Under the pieces are notes generated by a model. It ran no database searches. It saw only the letters and a list, made by a program, of their open reading frames with translations, and had not been told where the DNA came from. A stretch of DNA of 64,000 nucleotides from Chionoecetes opilio (taxonomy: Eukaryota; Arthropoda; Malacostraca; Decapoda; Majidae): positions 62,001-126,000 of the forward strand of contig JACEEZ010022698.1 in the NCBI GenBank assembly GCA_016584305.1, given 5' to 3'. Both the position numbers and the translations under genes were made by a program. This document shows, one piece after another, positions 33,716 through 46,914 of this stretch. Numbering within the stretch: the first letter of the stretch is position 1; every line of letters begins with the position of its first letter.

Positions 33716-34050
33716 TGTCATGGAGGAGTGACTAGAAACTGTCAACAACATTAACAAACTGATACAAAAACTGCATCTTGTCCACCACATTTAAATCAAT
33801 AAAAAACATGTCAAGGAAAAACTAGTAAATATTATGTCGGAATCAGCATCATCATCATACTTAAAAACAACTATCATAACTCCATTTATATATGCAAACA
33901 CATTCAAGGTGACTGTGGTTTGACACCCGCCGCCCATTGGTAACAATAGAAATAGAAATAGGCATCAAACACGAACCTTCAGGACAGACAATGATTATTA
34001 GGGTGGCAGCAGACACACTAGTATTACTAAGACATCACCACTTTTCATTC

Positions 34051-34095
<45 letters not shown>

Positions 34096-34479
34096 TGTGA
34101 TGCACACATGACATGAATACATAAAATAAGCCACAAAATCAAATCTAGTGTTGCATCAATTTTATGCTAGCTTCTTGTTTCCAATCTTTGGTGTTGATCC
34201 TTGCATGACCAGTGTGTTACTGTTAATGGCCACTGTTTGTTGCCTTAATGCCACAGTGACGGTAATACAATGATGAGTGGCGGCAGGTTTTTAACCACTA
34301 TAAGGGCAACTGAAAATAACAACAAATTAACAGCCGAGCACCATACATAAAGTTCTATTCATTACTGGTCAAGACCTGAGAAATCATACAAATTAATACT
34401 ATTGAAGGTTTCCCCAAAACACTGGAATTTCAGAAGCGACTTCAAGCTTACATGTCATTTTGCTTCATATAATCACCCG
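33716..34479. other. AT-rich spacer with (TA)n at 34056-34091
   Basis: No gene or element is recognised. The TA run is uninterrupted. Confidence 0.5.
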
Positions 34480-34745
34480 AGTTCCGGCCCACCCCCTCAC
34501 CCCCACAAGAGTTCCGGCCCACCCCCTCACCCCCACAAGAGTTCCGGCCCACCCCCTCACCCCCACAAGAGTTCCGGCCCACCCCCTCACCCCCACAAGA
34601 GTTCCGGCCCACCCCCTCACCCCCACAAGAGTTCCGGCCCACCCCCTCACCCCCACAAGAGTTCCAGCCCACCCCCTCACCCCCACAAGAGTTCCGGCCC
34701 ACCCCCTCACCCCCACAAGAGTTCCAACCCACCACCTCACTGCCA
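34480..34745. repeat. 30-bp minisatellite, nine copies
   Basis: Near-perfect units of GTTCCGGCCCACCCCCTCAC then CCCCACAAGA. Strand asymmetry is extreme (C-rich on plus). Confidence 0.95.
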
Positions 34746-34754
34746 CACTTCCTG

Positions 34755-37700
34755 AAGGGCTGTCATACAATGAAGGGCCATCACCGTCCACTACAATGAA
34801 GGGCTGTCACCGTCCAATACAATGAAGGGCCATCACCGTCCACTACAATGAAGGGCTGTCACTGTCCACTACACTGAAGGGCTGTCACCGTCCACTACAA
34901 TGAAGGGCCGTCACCGTCCAATACAATGAAGGGCTGTCACCGTCCACTACAATGAAGGGCTGTCACCGTCCAATACAATGAAGGGCTGTCACCGTCCAAT
35001 ACAATGAAGGGCTGTCACCGTCCAATACAATGAAGGGCTGTCACCGTCCAATACAATGAAGGGCTGTCACCGTCCACTACAATGAAGGGCTGTCACCGTC
35101 CAATACAATGAAGGGCTGTCACCGTCCACTACAATGAAGGGCTGTCACCGCCAATACAATAAGGCAATCACCGATACAAACAATGATCTTGGTCCATCAC
35201 TTCCAATACAATGAAAGCGAACAGTCCAATGATAATGAAGCTGTCACGTCCATACAATGAAGGCTGTCACCGGTCCAATCACATGAGCTGTCACCGTCAT
35301 ACAAAAGCCACTACGTCAATACATGAAGGCTGTCACGTCCACTACATTAAGGGACTGTCACGTCTAAACATGAAGGCTGTCACCGTCCAATACAATGAGG
35401 CTGGTCACGTCCAATACATGAAGCTTCACCGTCACTACAATGAAGGGTGGTCACGCCAACAATAAGGGCTGATCACTAGTCCACTACACTCAGGGTGTCA
35501 TCGTCAATACAATGAAGCTTCACCGTCATATATCAATAGCTTCACGTCCATACAATGAAGGTGCACACTGCCAATACAATAAGCTGTCACTGCCACTAAA
35601 ATGAAGGACTGTACCGTGCCATACAATAAGGGCTGTCACGTCTTACAATTTGGTGTCACGTCCAATACATGAAGGGCTGTCACCGTTCAATGCAATGTAG
35701 TGCCATACCGTCCAATACAATGAGGCTGTACGTCCATACAATGAAGTGGCTGCACGTCTAACAACTAAGGGTCACGTCCAAACAATAACAGGCTCACGCC
35801 AATACATGAAGGCTTCCTCACTACAATGAAGCTGTCAACCGTCCGAACAATGAGCTCACCGTCATACATGAAGGTTTCACCGTCCAATACAATGAAGGCG
35901 CATTCATACAATGAGGCGTACGTCAAACTAAGGCTTCACCGTCAATACATGAGGCTCACCGTCATAATAAGCCGTCACCGTCCACTCATGACGGCTTCAC
36001 CGTCCAAACAAGAAGGCTTCCGTCCAATACAAAAGCGTCACCCGTCCAATACAGAAGGCTTCACCGTCCACACATGAGGCCTCACCGCCACAAATGAAGT
36101 GGCCTCACCGTCCAATACACATGAAGGGCCATTCCGGTCCAACAAGGCCATCACCGTCCATACAATGAAGGCTTCACCGTGCCACACAAGAAGCCCATCA
36201 CCGCCAATACAAGAGTGGCTGTCACCGTCCACCTACAATGAGTCCGGCCATCACCGCCACAAGATGAGCGGCCGTCCCGTCCATACATAAGGCCTCACGT
36301 CCATACAATGAGGTCGTCCACCGTACCCCACAAGATGCCGGCCACCCGCTCCAATACAAGAGGTCGGCACCGCCCTACATAGCCCCACAGTTCCAACCAC
36401 CAATGAAGGCTGCCACCGTTCCATACAATGAAGGAGCATCCGTCCATACAATGAAGGGCCATCACCGTCCATACAATGAAGGGCTGTCACCGTCCACTAC
36501 AATGAAGGGCCATCACCGTCCCAATACAATGAAGGGCTGTCACCGCCACCATACGTCCAATACAATGAAGGGCTGTCACCGTCCACTACAATGAAGGGCC
36601 ATCACCGTCCATACAATGAAGGGCTGTCACCGTCCAATACAATGAAGGGCCTCACCGTCCACTACAATGAAGGGCCATCACTGTCCATACAATGAAGGGC
36701 TGTCACTGTCCAATACAATGAAGGGCTGTCACCGTCCAATACAATGAAGGGCATGTCACCGTCCACTACAATGAAGGGCTGTCACCGTCCATACAATGAA
36801 GGGCTGTCACCGTCCACTACAATGAAGGGCGTCACTGTCCACTACAATGAAGGGCTTCACCGTCCAATACAATGAAGGGCTGTCACCGTCCAATACAATG
36901 AAGGGCCTCACTCGTCCACTACAATGAAGGGCTGTCACCGTCCATACAATGAAGGGCTGTCACCGTCCAATACAATGAAGGGCTGTCACCGATCCACTAC
37001 AATGAAGGGCTGTCACCGTCCACTACAATGAAGGGCTGTCACCGTCCACTACAATGAAGGGCTGTCACCGTCCACTACAATGAAGGGCTGTCACCGTCCA
37101 CTACAATGAAGGGCTGTCACCGTCCACTACAATGAAGGGCTGTCACCGTCCACTACAATGAAGGGCTGTCACCGTCCAATACAATGAAGGGCTGTCACCG
37201 TCCATACAATGAAGGGCTGTCACCGTCCACTACAATGAAGGGCCTCACCGTCCAATACAATGAAGGGCTGTCACTGTCCACTACAATGAAGGGCTGTCAC
37301 CGTCCACATACAATGAAGGGCGTCACCGTCCATACAATGAAGGCTGTCCACCGTCCAATACAATGAAGGGCCATCACCGTCCAATACAATGAAGGGCGTC
37401 ACCGTCCACTACAATGAAGGGCTGTCACCGTCCACTACAATGAAGGGCTGTCACCGTCCAATACAATGAAGGGCTGTCACCGTCCATACAATGAAGGGCC
37501 TTCACCGTCCACTACAATGAAGGGCTGTCACCGTCCACTACAATGAAGGGCTGTCACCGTCCAATACAATGAAGGGCTGTCACCTCCACTACAATGAAGG
37601 GCTGTCACCGTCCATACAATGAAGGGCTGTCACCGTCCACTACACTGAAGGGCTGTCACCGTCCAATACAATGAAGGGCTGTCACCGTCCAATACAATGA

Positions 37701-39020
37701 AGGGCTGTCACCGTCCACTACAATGAAGGGCTGTCACCGTCCAATACAATGAAGGGCTGTCACCGTCCAATACAATGAAGGGCTGTCACCGTCCAATACA
37801 ATGAAGGGCTGTCACCGTCCAATACAATGAAGGGCCATCACCGTCCAATACAATGAAGGGCTGTCACCGTCCAATACAATGAAGGGCTGTCACCGTCCAC
37901 TACAATGAAGGGCTGTCACCGTCCAATACAATGAAGGGCTGTCACCGTCCACTACAATGAAGGGCTGTCACCGTCCAATACAATGAAGGGCTGTCACCGT
38001 CCATACAATGAAGGGCTGTCACCGTCCATACAATGAAGGGCTGTCACTCGTCCATACAATGAAGGGCTGTCACGTCCAATACAATGAAGGGCTGTCACCG
38101 TCCAATACAATGAAGGGCTCACCGTCCACTACAATGAAGGGCATCACCGTCCATACAATGAAGGGCTGTCACCGTCCATACAATGAAGGGCATCACCGTC
38201 CACTACAATGAAGGGCCTTCACCGTCCACTACAATGAAGGGCTGTCACCGTCCAATACAATGAAGGGCATCACCGTCCAATACAATGAAGGGCTGTCACC
38301 GTCCATACAATGAAGGGCCTCACCGTCCACTACAATGAAGGGCGTCACACTGTCCAATACAATGAAGGGCATCACCGTCCAATACAATGAAGGGCTGTCA
38401 CTGTCCACTACAATGAAGGGCCATCACCGTCCAATACAATGAAGGGCCATCACTTTCCAATACAATGAAGGGCTGTCACTGTCCATACAATGAAGGGCTG
38501 TCACCGTCCAATAAATGAAGGGCTGTCACCGTCCAATACAATGAAGGGCTGTCACCGTCCAATACAATGAAGGGCTGTCACCGTCCAATAAATGAAGGAC
38601 ATCACCGTCCATACAATGAAGGGCTGTCACCGTCCAATACAATGAAGGGCTGTCACCGTCCAATACAATGAAGGGCTGTCACCGTCCACTACAATGAAGG
38701 GCTGTCACCGTCCACTACAATGAAGGGCTGTCACCGTCCAATACAATGAAGGGCTGTCACCGTCCAATACAATGAAGGGCTGTCACTGTCCACTACAATG
38801 AAGGGCTGTCACCGCCACAATGAAGCTTCACCGTCAACAATGAAGGGCTGTCACGTCCAATACAATGAAGGGCCTGTCACTGTCCACTACAATGAAGGGC
38901 TGTCACCGATCCACTACAATGAAGGGCTGTCACTGTCCACTACAATGAAGGGCTGTCACCGTCCACTACAATGAAGGGCTGTCACCATCCACTACACTGA
39001 AGGGCCGTCACCACCACTAC
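34755..39020. repeat. 26-bp minisatellite, about 160 copies over 4.2 kb
   Basis: The unit is CTGTCACCGTCCAATACAAT then GAAGGG, with TCCACTACA and TCCATACA variants. Units are clean from 34755 to 35140 and 36430 to 38800. Between about 35150 and 36420 almost every unit has several small deletions or substitutions. Confidence 0.95.
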
Positions 39021-39387
39021 AATGAGACACACTGCCTATGAGGCCACAACACCCTGCACCGTGGGCCTGAGGTGTGGGCCGGTGTGGTGTGCAACATGCA
39101 GCATTGCCTCTGTGCTGCTGGCTGGTTCCTGCAGCCGGCAATTGAAGTGTGTGTCACGCAGTCAAAATACCCTGAGGTTATTCCTGCCACAGCCTTCTCT
39201 CTTATCAGTGCAAACAAAGTGTCAATGATAAATCAATCTTCCATATTTCATCCATTAATGCTCAGCAACCAATTGTTTAAAGTTTCTCACAGTAGACAAG
39301 AAAATAGGGTATTCAACAATGATAATATTTGCAAAGCAGAATCGCCTTTATCATTAAGGCTCCATGTGAAAAAAATTATTCCCATCT
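39021..39387. other. Unique sequence between arrays
   Basis: An open frame at 39072-39410 (+) has ordinary composition but no recognised domain. Confidence 0.4.
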
Positions 39388-39666
39388 GTGATCCCTTCCA
39401 AGACTGCTAATGTAACAGGTCCTTGTAGCCCCTTTCCCAACCCTCCATCATGTACCATTGTAACCCATCCTAGCAATGTTAGTGTGGCAGCCCCAGGCCA
39501 GGCTGAGGCCTCAATACCCCCATCATCCCAACCCAGGCCTCAATCAGCCCCACAGCAGACAGGAGTGCCATGGCACATAGAGCTGCTGCTGCTGCTGCTG
39601 CTGCTGGTGGCCCCTGTACTCAACACTGTACTGTGCCGTGAGGCAAGGCGGGAAAATGACAGGTGA
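39388..39666 (+). CDS. Candidate exon with a membrane segment
   Basis: The frame encodes about 90 residues: a Pro/Ser/Gln-rich stretch, then IELLLLLLLLVAPVLNTVLC, a hydrophobic run long enough to cross a membrane, and a basic-acidic CREARRENDR end. The leucines come from a (CTG)8 run at 39582-39606. CTAATGTAACAG upstream of 39419 could be an acceptor and GACAG|GTGAAAA at 39661 a donor. The family is not recognised. It may be a real exon of a membrane protein or a chance frame over a CTG repeat. Confidence 0.25.
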   Translation: MIPSKTANVTGPCSPFPNPPSCTIVTHPSNVSVAAPGQAEASIPPSSQPRPQSAPQQTGVPWHIELLLLLLLLVAPVLNTVLCREARRENDR

Positions 39667-39894
39667 AAACTTCAATGGGATTGTGAGAGGTAACTTGGAT
39701 TTTCAAAAAAACATATTACTGTAAAAGTTTTCAAGCTAATATTTCTCCATGTTATGGGGAAACCTTTTTTTTATCACAGGAAGCAAAGCGACAAATCAAA
39801 TGTTTTTTTTAGCTAATCAAACTTTGGCGCAACTTTGAAGATACAAACAAAACAGCGAACCTGTGGACGGACTGATCAACTTTCTGATGGACAC

Positions 39895-40775
39895 CCATGA
39901 AGCTGTTCCTCCCTACATGATGCCCATGAAGCTGTTCCTCCCTACATGACACCCATGAAGCTGTTCCTCCCTACATGACGCCCATGAAGCTGTTCCTCCC
40001 TACATGACGCCCATGAAGCTGTTCCTCCCTACATGACACCCATGAAGCTGTTCCTCCCTACATGACACCCATGAAGCTGTTCCTCCCTACATGACACCCA
40101 TGAAGCTGTTCCTCCCTACATGACGCCCATGAAGCTGTTCCTCCCTACATGACGCCCATGAAGCTGTTCCTCTCTACATGACGCCCATGAAGCTGTTCCT
40201 CCCTACATGATGCCCATGAAGCTGTTCCTCCCTACATGACACCCATGAAGCTGTTCCTCCCTACATGACGCCCATGAAGCTGTTCCTCCCTACATGACGC
40301 CCATGAAGCTGTTCCTCCCTACATGATGCCCATGAAGCTGTTCCTCCCTACATGACGCCCATGAAGCTGTTCCTCCCTACATGATGCCCATGAAGCTGTT
40401 CCTCCCTACATGACACCCATGAAGCTGTTCCTCCCTACATGACACCCATGAAGCTGTTCCTCCCTACATGACACCCATGAAGCTGTTCCTCCCTACATGA
40501 CACCCATGAAGCTGTTCCTCCTACATGACACCCATGAAGCTGTTCCTCCCTACATGCCCCATGAGTTCTCACATGACACCCATGAAGCTGTTCTCCCTAC
40601 ATGACGCTGTTCCTCCCTACATGACACCCATGAAGCTGTTCCTCCCTACATGACACCCATGAAGCTGTTCCTCCCTACATGACACCCATGAAGCTGTTCC
40701 TCCCTACATGACACCCATGAAGCTGTTCCTCCCTACATGACGCCCATGAAGCTGTTCCTCCCTACATGACGCCAC
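39895..40775. repeat. 29-bp minisatellite, about 30 copies
   Basis: The unit is CATGACACCCATGAAGCTGT then TCCTCCCTA. A disturbed patch at about 40550-40610 has deletions like those in the 26-bp array. Confidence 0.95.
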
Positions 40776-41536
40776 ACAGGCAAGGCGGCGGGTCACAGCC
40801 TCACTGCTACCCTGAACAGAGAAAGGCTTGTACAAAACACATCAAATACTGTACATCATTGGCATTGCCTTTTCAGAACATCCACTGAACTTCCATGCTT
40901 TAAAATTGTTCTCAAAATGCACTTCTTAAAAACTGTCGCCCTGCACCACAACATTGTCTCTGCTGGTTCCTCAGGCAAGTTTGATTTCCCACATAGATTT
41001 ATAAAGTACATGATAAGAGTCTGAATATACAATCCCTTAAAGGACACAACATTCTGGGCTACTACAACTTATAGAAACCTAATACCTATGTAAAAACTTA
41101 CGGAAAATTTTGATACCACACAATGGTGGACATTTTGGACATTGCCGTGACTTCTGATGTCTGTGCATAAACTGTGATCATTTAAATTCATGGAAAAACA
41201 AGTGTATTCCACAAATGAAGAGACAACAAGTAAAAAAAAACACTCAGCATAATAATGTGTATTTAAGATGTGCTAACAAGAATATTTTTGAATAAAAATT
41301 TCTAAAAAATGATAGCAAAGATTAATTTAAATACCTTTGCAAGCCTTATTTGTGATGAACATGTATTATTACAAAAATTACACGGAAACCTACACTTCAA
41401 AACAACAACAAAACGGCCGCAAATAATCTTTCCCTCTACAGAATAAGGTCACAGTAATGCACATCCAAAATTCAAAGCAACTTTAGACATCTTTGTTACA
41501 AAATGAATTTAGCATTGTGTGTGGGTTGTCACTAGA
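40776..41536. other. AT-rich spacer, no gene seen
   Basis: No recognised frame or repeat. Confidence 0.4.
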
Positions 41537-41612
41537 AGGTTCCCGTGGTGTAACGGAAAGCACAGCCGCCCGGCATGCGGAAGGTCCTGGGTTCGATTCC
41601 CGAGCGGTGCAA
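41537..41612 (+). mobile_element. tRNA-like SINE head (second family)
   Basis: CCGTGGTGTAACGG resembles an A box and CTGGGTTCGATTCCCGAG a T arm with B box. An anticodon-type hairpin CCGC-CCGGCAT-GCGG lies between. The acceptor stem does not pair, so this is not a working tRNA. Sequence after it (TTGGTGAGACCCC) is probably SINE body, cut by the next minisatellite. Confidence 0.6.
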
Positions 41613-41699
41613 CCTTTATTGGTGAGACCCCCTACTCTAACACATTGTCAAAGTGTCAACCCAACCACAGAGAGCAAAACCACCCTTGTCCCTCCTAGG

Positions 41700-42800
41700 G
41701 AACGCCACCTCAGCCAGCCACCACACACCTGCCTCAGCCAGCCACCCACCACACACCTGCCTCAGCCAGCCACCCACCACACACCTGCCTCAGCCAGCCA
41801 CCCACCACACACCTGCCTCAGCCAGCCAGCCACCACACACCTGCCTCAGCCAGCCAGCCACCACACACCTGCCTCAGCCAGCCAGCCACCACACACCTGC
41901 CTCAGCCAGCCAGCCACCACACACCTGCCTCAGCCAGCCACCCACCACACACCTGCCTCAGCCAGCCACCCACCACACACCTGCCTCAGCCAGCCACCCA
42001 CCACACATCTGCCTCAGCCAGCCACCCACCACACACCTGCCTCAGCCAGCCACCCACCACACACCTGCCTCAGCCAGCCACCCACCACACACCTGCCTCA
42101 GCCAGCCACCCACCACACACCTGCCTCAGCCAGCCACCCACCACACACCTGCCTCAGCCAGCCACCCACCACACACCTGCCTCAGCCAGCCAGCCACCAC
42201 ACACCTGCCTCAGCCAGCCACCCACCACACACCTGCCTCAGCCAGCCACCCACCACACACCTGCCTCAGCCAGCCACCCACCACACACCTGCCTCAGCCA
42301 GCCACCCACCACACATCTGCCTCAGCCAGCCAGCCACCACACACCTGCCTCAGCCAGCCACCCACCACACACCTGCCTCAGCCAGCCACCCACCACACAC
42401 CTGCCTCAGCCAGCCACCCACCACACACCTGCCTCAGCCAGCCACCCACCACACACCTGCCTCAGCCAGCCACCCACCACACACCTGCCTCAGCCAGCCA
42501 CCCACCACACACCCTGCCTCAGCCAGCCACCCACCACACACCTGCCTCAGCCAGCCACCCACCACACACCTGCCTCAGCCAGCCAGCCACCACACACCTG
42601 CCTCAGCCAGCCACCCACCACACACCTGCCTCAGCCAGCCACCCACCACACACCTGCCTCAGCCAGCCACCCACCACACACCTGCCTCAGCCAGCCACCC
42701 ACCACACACCTGCCTCAGCCAGCCACCCACCACACACCTGCCTCAGCCAGCCAGCCACCACACACCTGCCTCAGCCAGCCACCCACCACACATCTGCCTC
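41700..42800. repeat. 28-bp minisatellite, about 39 copies
   Basis: The unit is CCTGCCTCAGCCAGCCACCC then ACCACACA, with an AGCC variant. The 440-residue open frames across it are repeat translations. Confidence 0.95.
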
Positions 42801-42874
42801 ACAGCTCATGGCTGACAACACCAACACTGCTCAGACCAAACCAGGTCTTTCTAGGATTGCAGAAGTGGAGTTTA

Positions 42875-42875
<1 letters not shown>

Positions 42876-42964
<89 letters not shown>
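42876..42964. repeat. (GT)n microsatellite
   Basis: About 44 uninterrupted GT steps, just after the 28-bp array. Confidence 0.95.
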
Positions 42965-42965
<1 letters not shown>

Positions 42966-43865
42966 AGGCCAGTAACATATACCAATGAGTTCCCTATAAC
43001 AAATTGTTCATGTCTGAATATTCACGCCCCGAACACTCCATGTGTCATGTGCAGCTGAGCAATGACACTCTAGGTTACCTTCTAGTATACATTTATGATA
43101 CATACTTTTTTTCCCTATAATTTCTAAGCGGTTTGTGAAGGATTTGAGATTATGATCGAGACCGTGACCTCCGCACCTGATGGGATTTAATACTCGGGAA
43201 TTGTGACAAAGAAAGTACTATTATTCTAAGTGCTATGAATAGATCTCCAAGTCATTGCAGTCAATAATATTATTTTTCCAATACCCTGAGTCCTGCCTGA
43301 GGTCGCCCCGGGGCTGCCGTCACACAGATCAAGAAAACACGAGTTGTCTGACCTCTCCTGACCTCTCCTGAAAGTCTGCCAAATGGTCAGATCACTTTGC
43401 ACTTTTAAAACAAATTCTTAACATCACAATGTCTACCTAGACTATAATTGCTTGCTCAGCTAGGATGCCATTTCATACCCTGACAAGACAGCGACATCAG
43501 GTGGCTTTCACAACCCTGTTCAGTTTCAAGTTATTCTTGGAAATACCTAAACCATGCACAGTTTCCCCCTTCACAGTAATGACAAATTAATCCACATAGC
43601 CGTCTTTTGTAACAACAACTTAAAGTAATCGTCCAGACCCATTTTTTTTTGCCTAATTATGTTGAATGTTCATTTAAAACACCTAATCCACCAAAAATAA
43701 TTGATTTCCACGCCTTATTTCCGTAAAAACACGACTTTTGTACAAAGCGTGTGAAAAAAACTTTCTTCCCTTCAACAGGGCTACGAATATTATTGATGAC
43801 ATCCCTTTAGGTGCTCAAATGTAAACAACAGTCGTCTGCCTTTGTGACATCTGTCGGCAAATGTG
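42965..43865. other. Upstream region of the exon at 43866
   Basis: Mostly AT-rich. No promoter motif can be supported. TTCTTCCCTTCAACAG at 43763-43778 is acceptor-like, so the exon might start there rather than at the ATG. Confidence 0.35.
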
Positions 43866-44107
43866 ATGATGAGCGATTGTACTTCGGTGTCAGACAGTGA
43901 ATCTGTCGGTGTTACAGATCTAGAGTACGATGCTCAATCTGAGACCAAAATAAATTACGCTGCTCGCGTATATGAGGGAAACGAACCTCAGATTGTGATG
44001 GGAGCCCAACCCTATATGTTTGAACTAGAATACGGGGTGGACGAACAGGTGTTAGCGGAATCTGAGGATCAGCAGGAGGACCTGGCACTTCTCCAAGATA
44101 TGGATTG
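43866..44107 (+). CDS. Exon of a P2X7-like cysteine-rich-domain protein (N-terminal part)
   Basis: The ATG at 43866 opens about 80 residues: a Ser/Asp-rich acidic start, then EPQIVMGAQPYMFELEYGVD, an acidic EDQQEDLALL stretch and MDW. The coding sequence stops just after the Trp codon only because GATTG|GTAAGTAAG is an excellent splice donor at 44107/44108. In animal proteins carrying the cysteine-rich domain related to the P2X7 receptor cytoplasmic end, a PY-FEP motif and an acidic linker end in W just before the CxCG-C cluster; this matches from memory. The downstream exon with the cysteines is not found. Such proteins are often amplified with repeats, so host gene or retrogene remains open. 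Confidence 0.5.
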
Positions 44108-44985
44108 GTAAGTAAGGGAAACCATAATGTGTGTGTGGGAATCACAATGAAGGTACTTTCGAGAAAATCCTATGGTTAGTTTCGGAGCTACAGCCAAACG
44201 TCATTACTCGGAAACCACATACTAGCATTAACTACAGCATAGGTTGGAAAATATGCGGGCGGGAAGGCAGACAGTGTGACAGGCAAGGGAGTGTTGTTAA
44301 CTGGTTTGTGATGCAGACTGCCATACAAGGCTATGCTATGGTGTGGCTAAGGGATGGGTGGGTGGGTGGTGGGTGATGTGTCCGCCGCACAAATCTCTTC
44401 CACAGATTTAACGTCGTCGTATCAGTCGGAAAGTTATGCAAACTTCTCTGGAAAGGCACAGCTGTCTTGCTGCACCCATAAATGATGCATGCATATGGTG
44501 TATCGCAAAAAAAATTGATCAGAAACACCCAAAAATCTTCAAGTACTATATTTATCTCTTGTGTTTACGTGCTTCTGGATTAGCGCGGGGAGAGGAGACC
44601 CCCTAAAGTGACGTCACCGAGCCGTGGCGCACCGTCTGCAAGTCTTGAGGGGCGTTTTGGAAGTTCGGGGAATTTGCAGATTTTGATTGCAGATTATTTA
44701 AAAACGGCTGACTATCAAAAGTGACACATATTGTTGATATCCGCTAATGGCTATAATTTGTTGCATTAAATCAGGAATGAGAAATGGTCAGGACGATTAT
44801 TTAAGCATCACAAATGCACACCAAAATTGTATAAGAAATGACAAAACATCGCAGAGCCCGATTTTCAAACATTGGTGCATTATTCATCAACATTCACTGC
44901 ACCCCCACACCCACATCCAGTCTGTGGCCACAGCTTAAAGTTGGTGCATTGTAAATTTCTGATTTTCTATTTATTTTACATCTGT
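44108..44985. other. Putative intron and spacer
   Basis: Begins with GTAAGTAAGG. No acceptor plus cysteine-rich continuation was found. A GTGACGTCACC palindrome lies near 44609. Confidence 0.35.
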
Positions 44986-44989
44986 TACA

Positions 44990-46635
44990 ATATTGGCTTA
45001 TTTCTACTCGTCTGGCACTGTCTGGATGTGTGGGGGTGGACAGGTGTGTGTCCTGCCTGCCACTGTCTCTGTCGGGGAGTAACGGTGGTGTACGCTGCCC
45101 GTGCACTGTCTGCTGTGGGAGGGACAGGTGGTGTGTCGCTGCCCCTGCATGTGCTGCTTGGGTATGGAAAGGTTGTGTAACGCGCCTTGGCCACTGTCTT
45201 TCTGTTGGGAGACGTGGTGTGTACGTGCCTTGGCCTGTCTGCTGCTGTGGGGAGGGAACCGTGTGTGTACGCTGCCCTGAGCCTGTCTGCTGTGTGGGAG
45301 GAACAGGTGGGTTCCTGCCTGGCACGTTGCGTGTGGGGAGTGAACAGGTTGTGATTGCTGCCTTGCACTGTCGCTGCTGGTGGGGAGGAAACAGTGGTGT
45401 GTATGCTCCCTTGGCCACTGTCTCTGTGTGGGAGAACAGTGTGTGTAACTGCTGCCCTGGCCATGTCTCTGTGTGGAGGAACAGTGGTGTGTACCTGCCC
45501 GCCGCTGTCTGCTTGTGGAGGAACAGGGGTGTGTACACTCCCAGGCGCGCTGTGTGTGGGGAGAACATGGTGATGTACGCTCCTGCCAACTGTCTGCTGT
45601 GTGGCAGGGAACAGGTGGTGGTCCTGCTGGCCACGTCATTGCTGTGTGGGGAGGGAACAGTGTGTTTATCTGCCTTGGCCACTGTCTGCTGTGTGGAGGG
45701 AACAGTGTATTGGCAGTCTGTTGATGTGTGTACGCTGCCTTGGCCACTGTCTGCTGTGTGGGGAGGGAATAGGTGGTGTGTACGCTGCCTTGGCCACTGT
45801 CTGCTGTGTGGGGAGGGAACAGGTGGTGTGTACGCTGCCTTGGCCACTGTCTGCTGTGTGGGGAGGGAACAGGTGGTGTGTACGCTGCCTGGCCACTGTC
45901 TGCTGTGTGGGGAGGGAACAGGTGGTGTGTACGCTGCCTTGGCCACTGTCTGCTGTGTGGGGAGGGAACAGGTGGTGTGTACGCTGCCTTGGCCGCTGTC
46001 TGCTGTGTGGGGAGGGAACAGGTGGTGTGTACGCTGCCGTGGCCACTGTCTGCTGTGTGGGGAGGGAACAGGTGGTGTGTACGCTGCCCTGGCCACTGTC
46101 TGCTGTGTGGGGAGGGAACAGGTGGTGTGTACGCTGCCCTGGCCACTGTCTGCTGTGTGGGGAGGGAACAAGTGGTGTGTACGCTGCCCTGGCCACTGTC
46201 TGCTGTGTGGGGAGGGAACAGGTGGTGTGTACGCTGCCTTGGCCCTGTCTGCTGTGTGGGGAGGGAACAGGTGGTATGTACGCTGCCTTGGCCACTGTCT
46301 GCTGTGTGGGGAGGGAACAGGTGGTGTGTACGCTGCCCTGGCCACTGTCTGCTGTGTGGGGAGGGAACAGGTGGTGTGTACGCTGCCTTGGCCACTGTCT
46401 GCTGTGTGGGGAGGGAACAGGTGGTGTGTACGCTGCCTTGGCCGCTGTCTGCTGTGTGGGGAGGGAACAGGTGGTGTGTACGCTGCCTGGCCACTGTCTG
46501 CTGTGTGGGGAGGGAACAGGTGGTGTGTACGCTGCCTGGCCACTGTCTGCTGTGTGGGGAGGGAACAGGTGGTGTGTACGCTGCCCTGGCCACTGTCTGC
46601 TGTGTGGGGAGGGAACAGGTGGTGTGTACGCTACA
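44990..46635. repeat. 50-bp minisatellite, clean and degenerate halves
   Basis: From 45725 to 46635 about 18 near-perfect units of GGTGGTGTGTACGCTGCCTT, GGCCACTGTCTGCTGTGTGG and GGAGGGAACA. From 44990 to 45725 the same unit is recognisable but loses bases in most copies. Long frames on both strands are repeat artefacts. Confidence 0.95.
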
Positions 46636-46914
46636 TTAAAGTTTTAGATTTGATTTACAAAGCTGGAAAATACATATTTTGTTCAGACATTCTTGGGGGT
46701 CATTGCAGTTGGCATTCTCTTCTTACAAAAATAAGAAATGGAAAATGTACATTTCATGCTGTGAAATGAGTGACTGGTTATCATAGGTTGAAATGTGCAC
46801 CATAACACAAGTAGACCTCAGGTTACACACGGCATGGATGTGCTGGCACTCCGAGTTTGTAAAGAATGATGGCAGTTTGATAGTGTAATCATAATTCTGA
46901 GATAGATGACAGCA
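46636..46914. other. Spacer
   Basis: Short unique sequence with no feature recognised. Confidence 0.4.

Noticed and set aside
34755..39020. Possible CRISPR-like array
   Set aside because: Units are contiguous without unique spacers, the context is eukaryotic, and no cas gene is present.
41537..41612. Functional tRNA gene (Ala-like anticodon arm)
   Set aside because: The acceptor stem does not pair and the D arm is poor; it fits a SINE head better. The same holds for 27441, 49306 and 53490.
41493..42975. Two 440-residue frames rich in Ala, Ser, Pro and His
   Set aside because: Translation of the 28-bp array and the GT run; no start context or domain.
44894..46769. Frames of 200-579 residues, some Cys-rich on the plus strand
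   Set aside because: They are products of the 50-bp array and appear on both strands in several frames.
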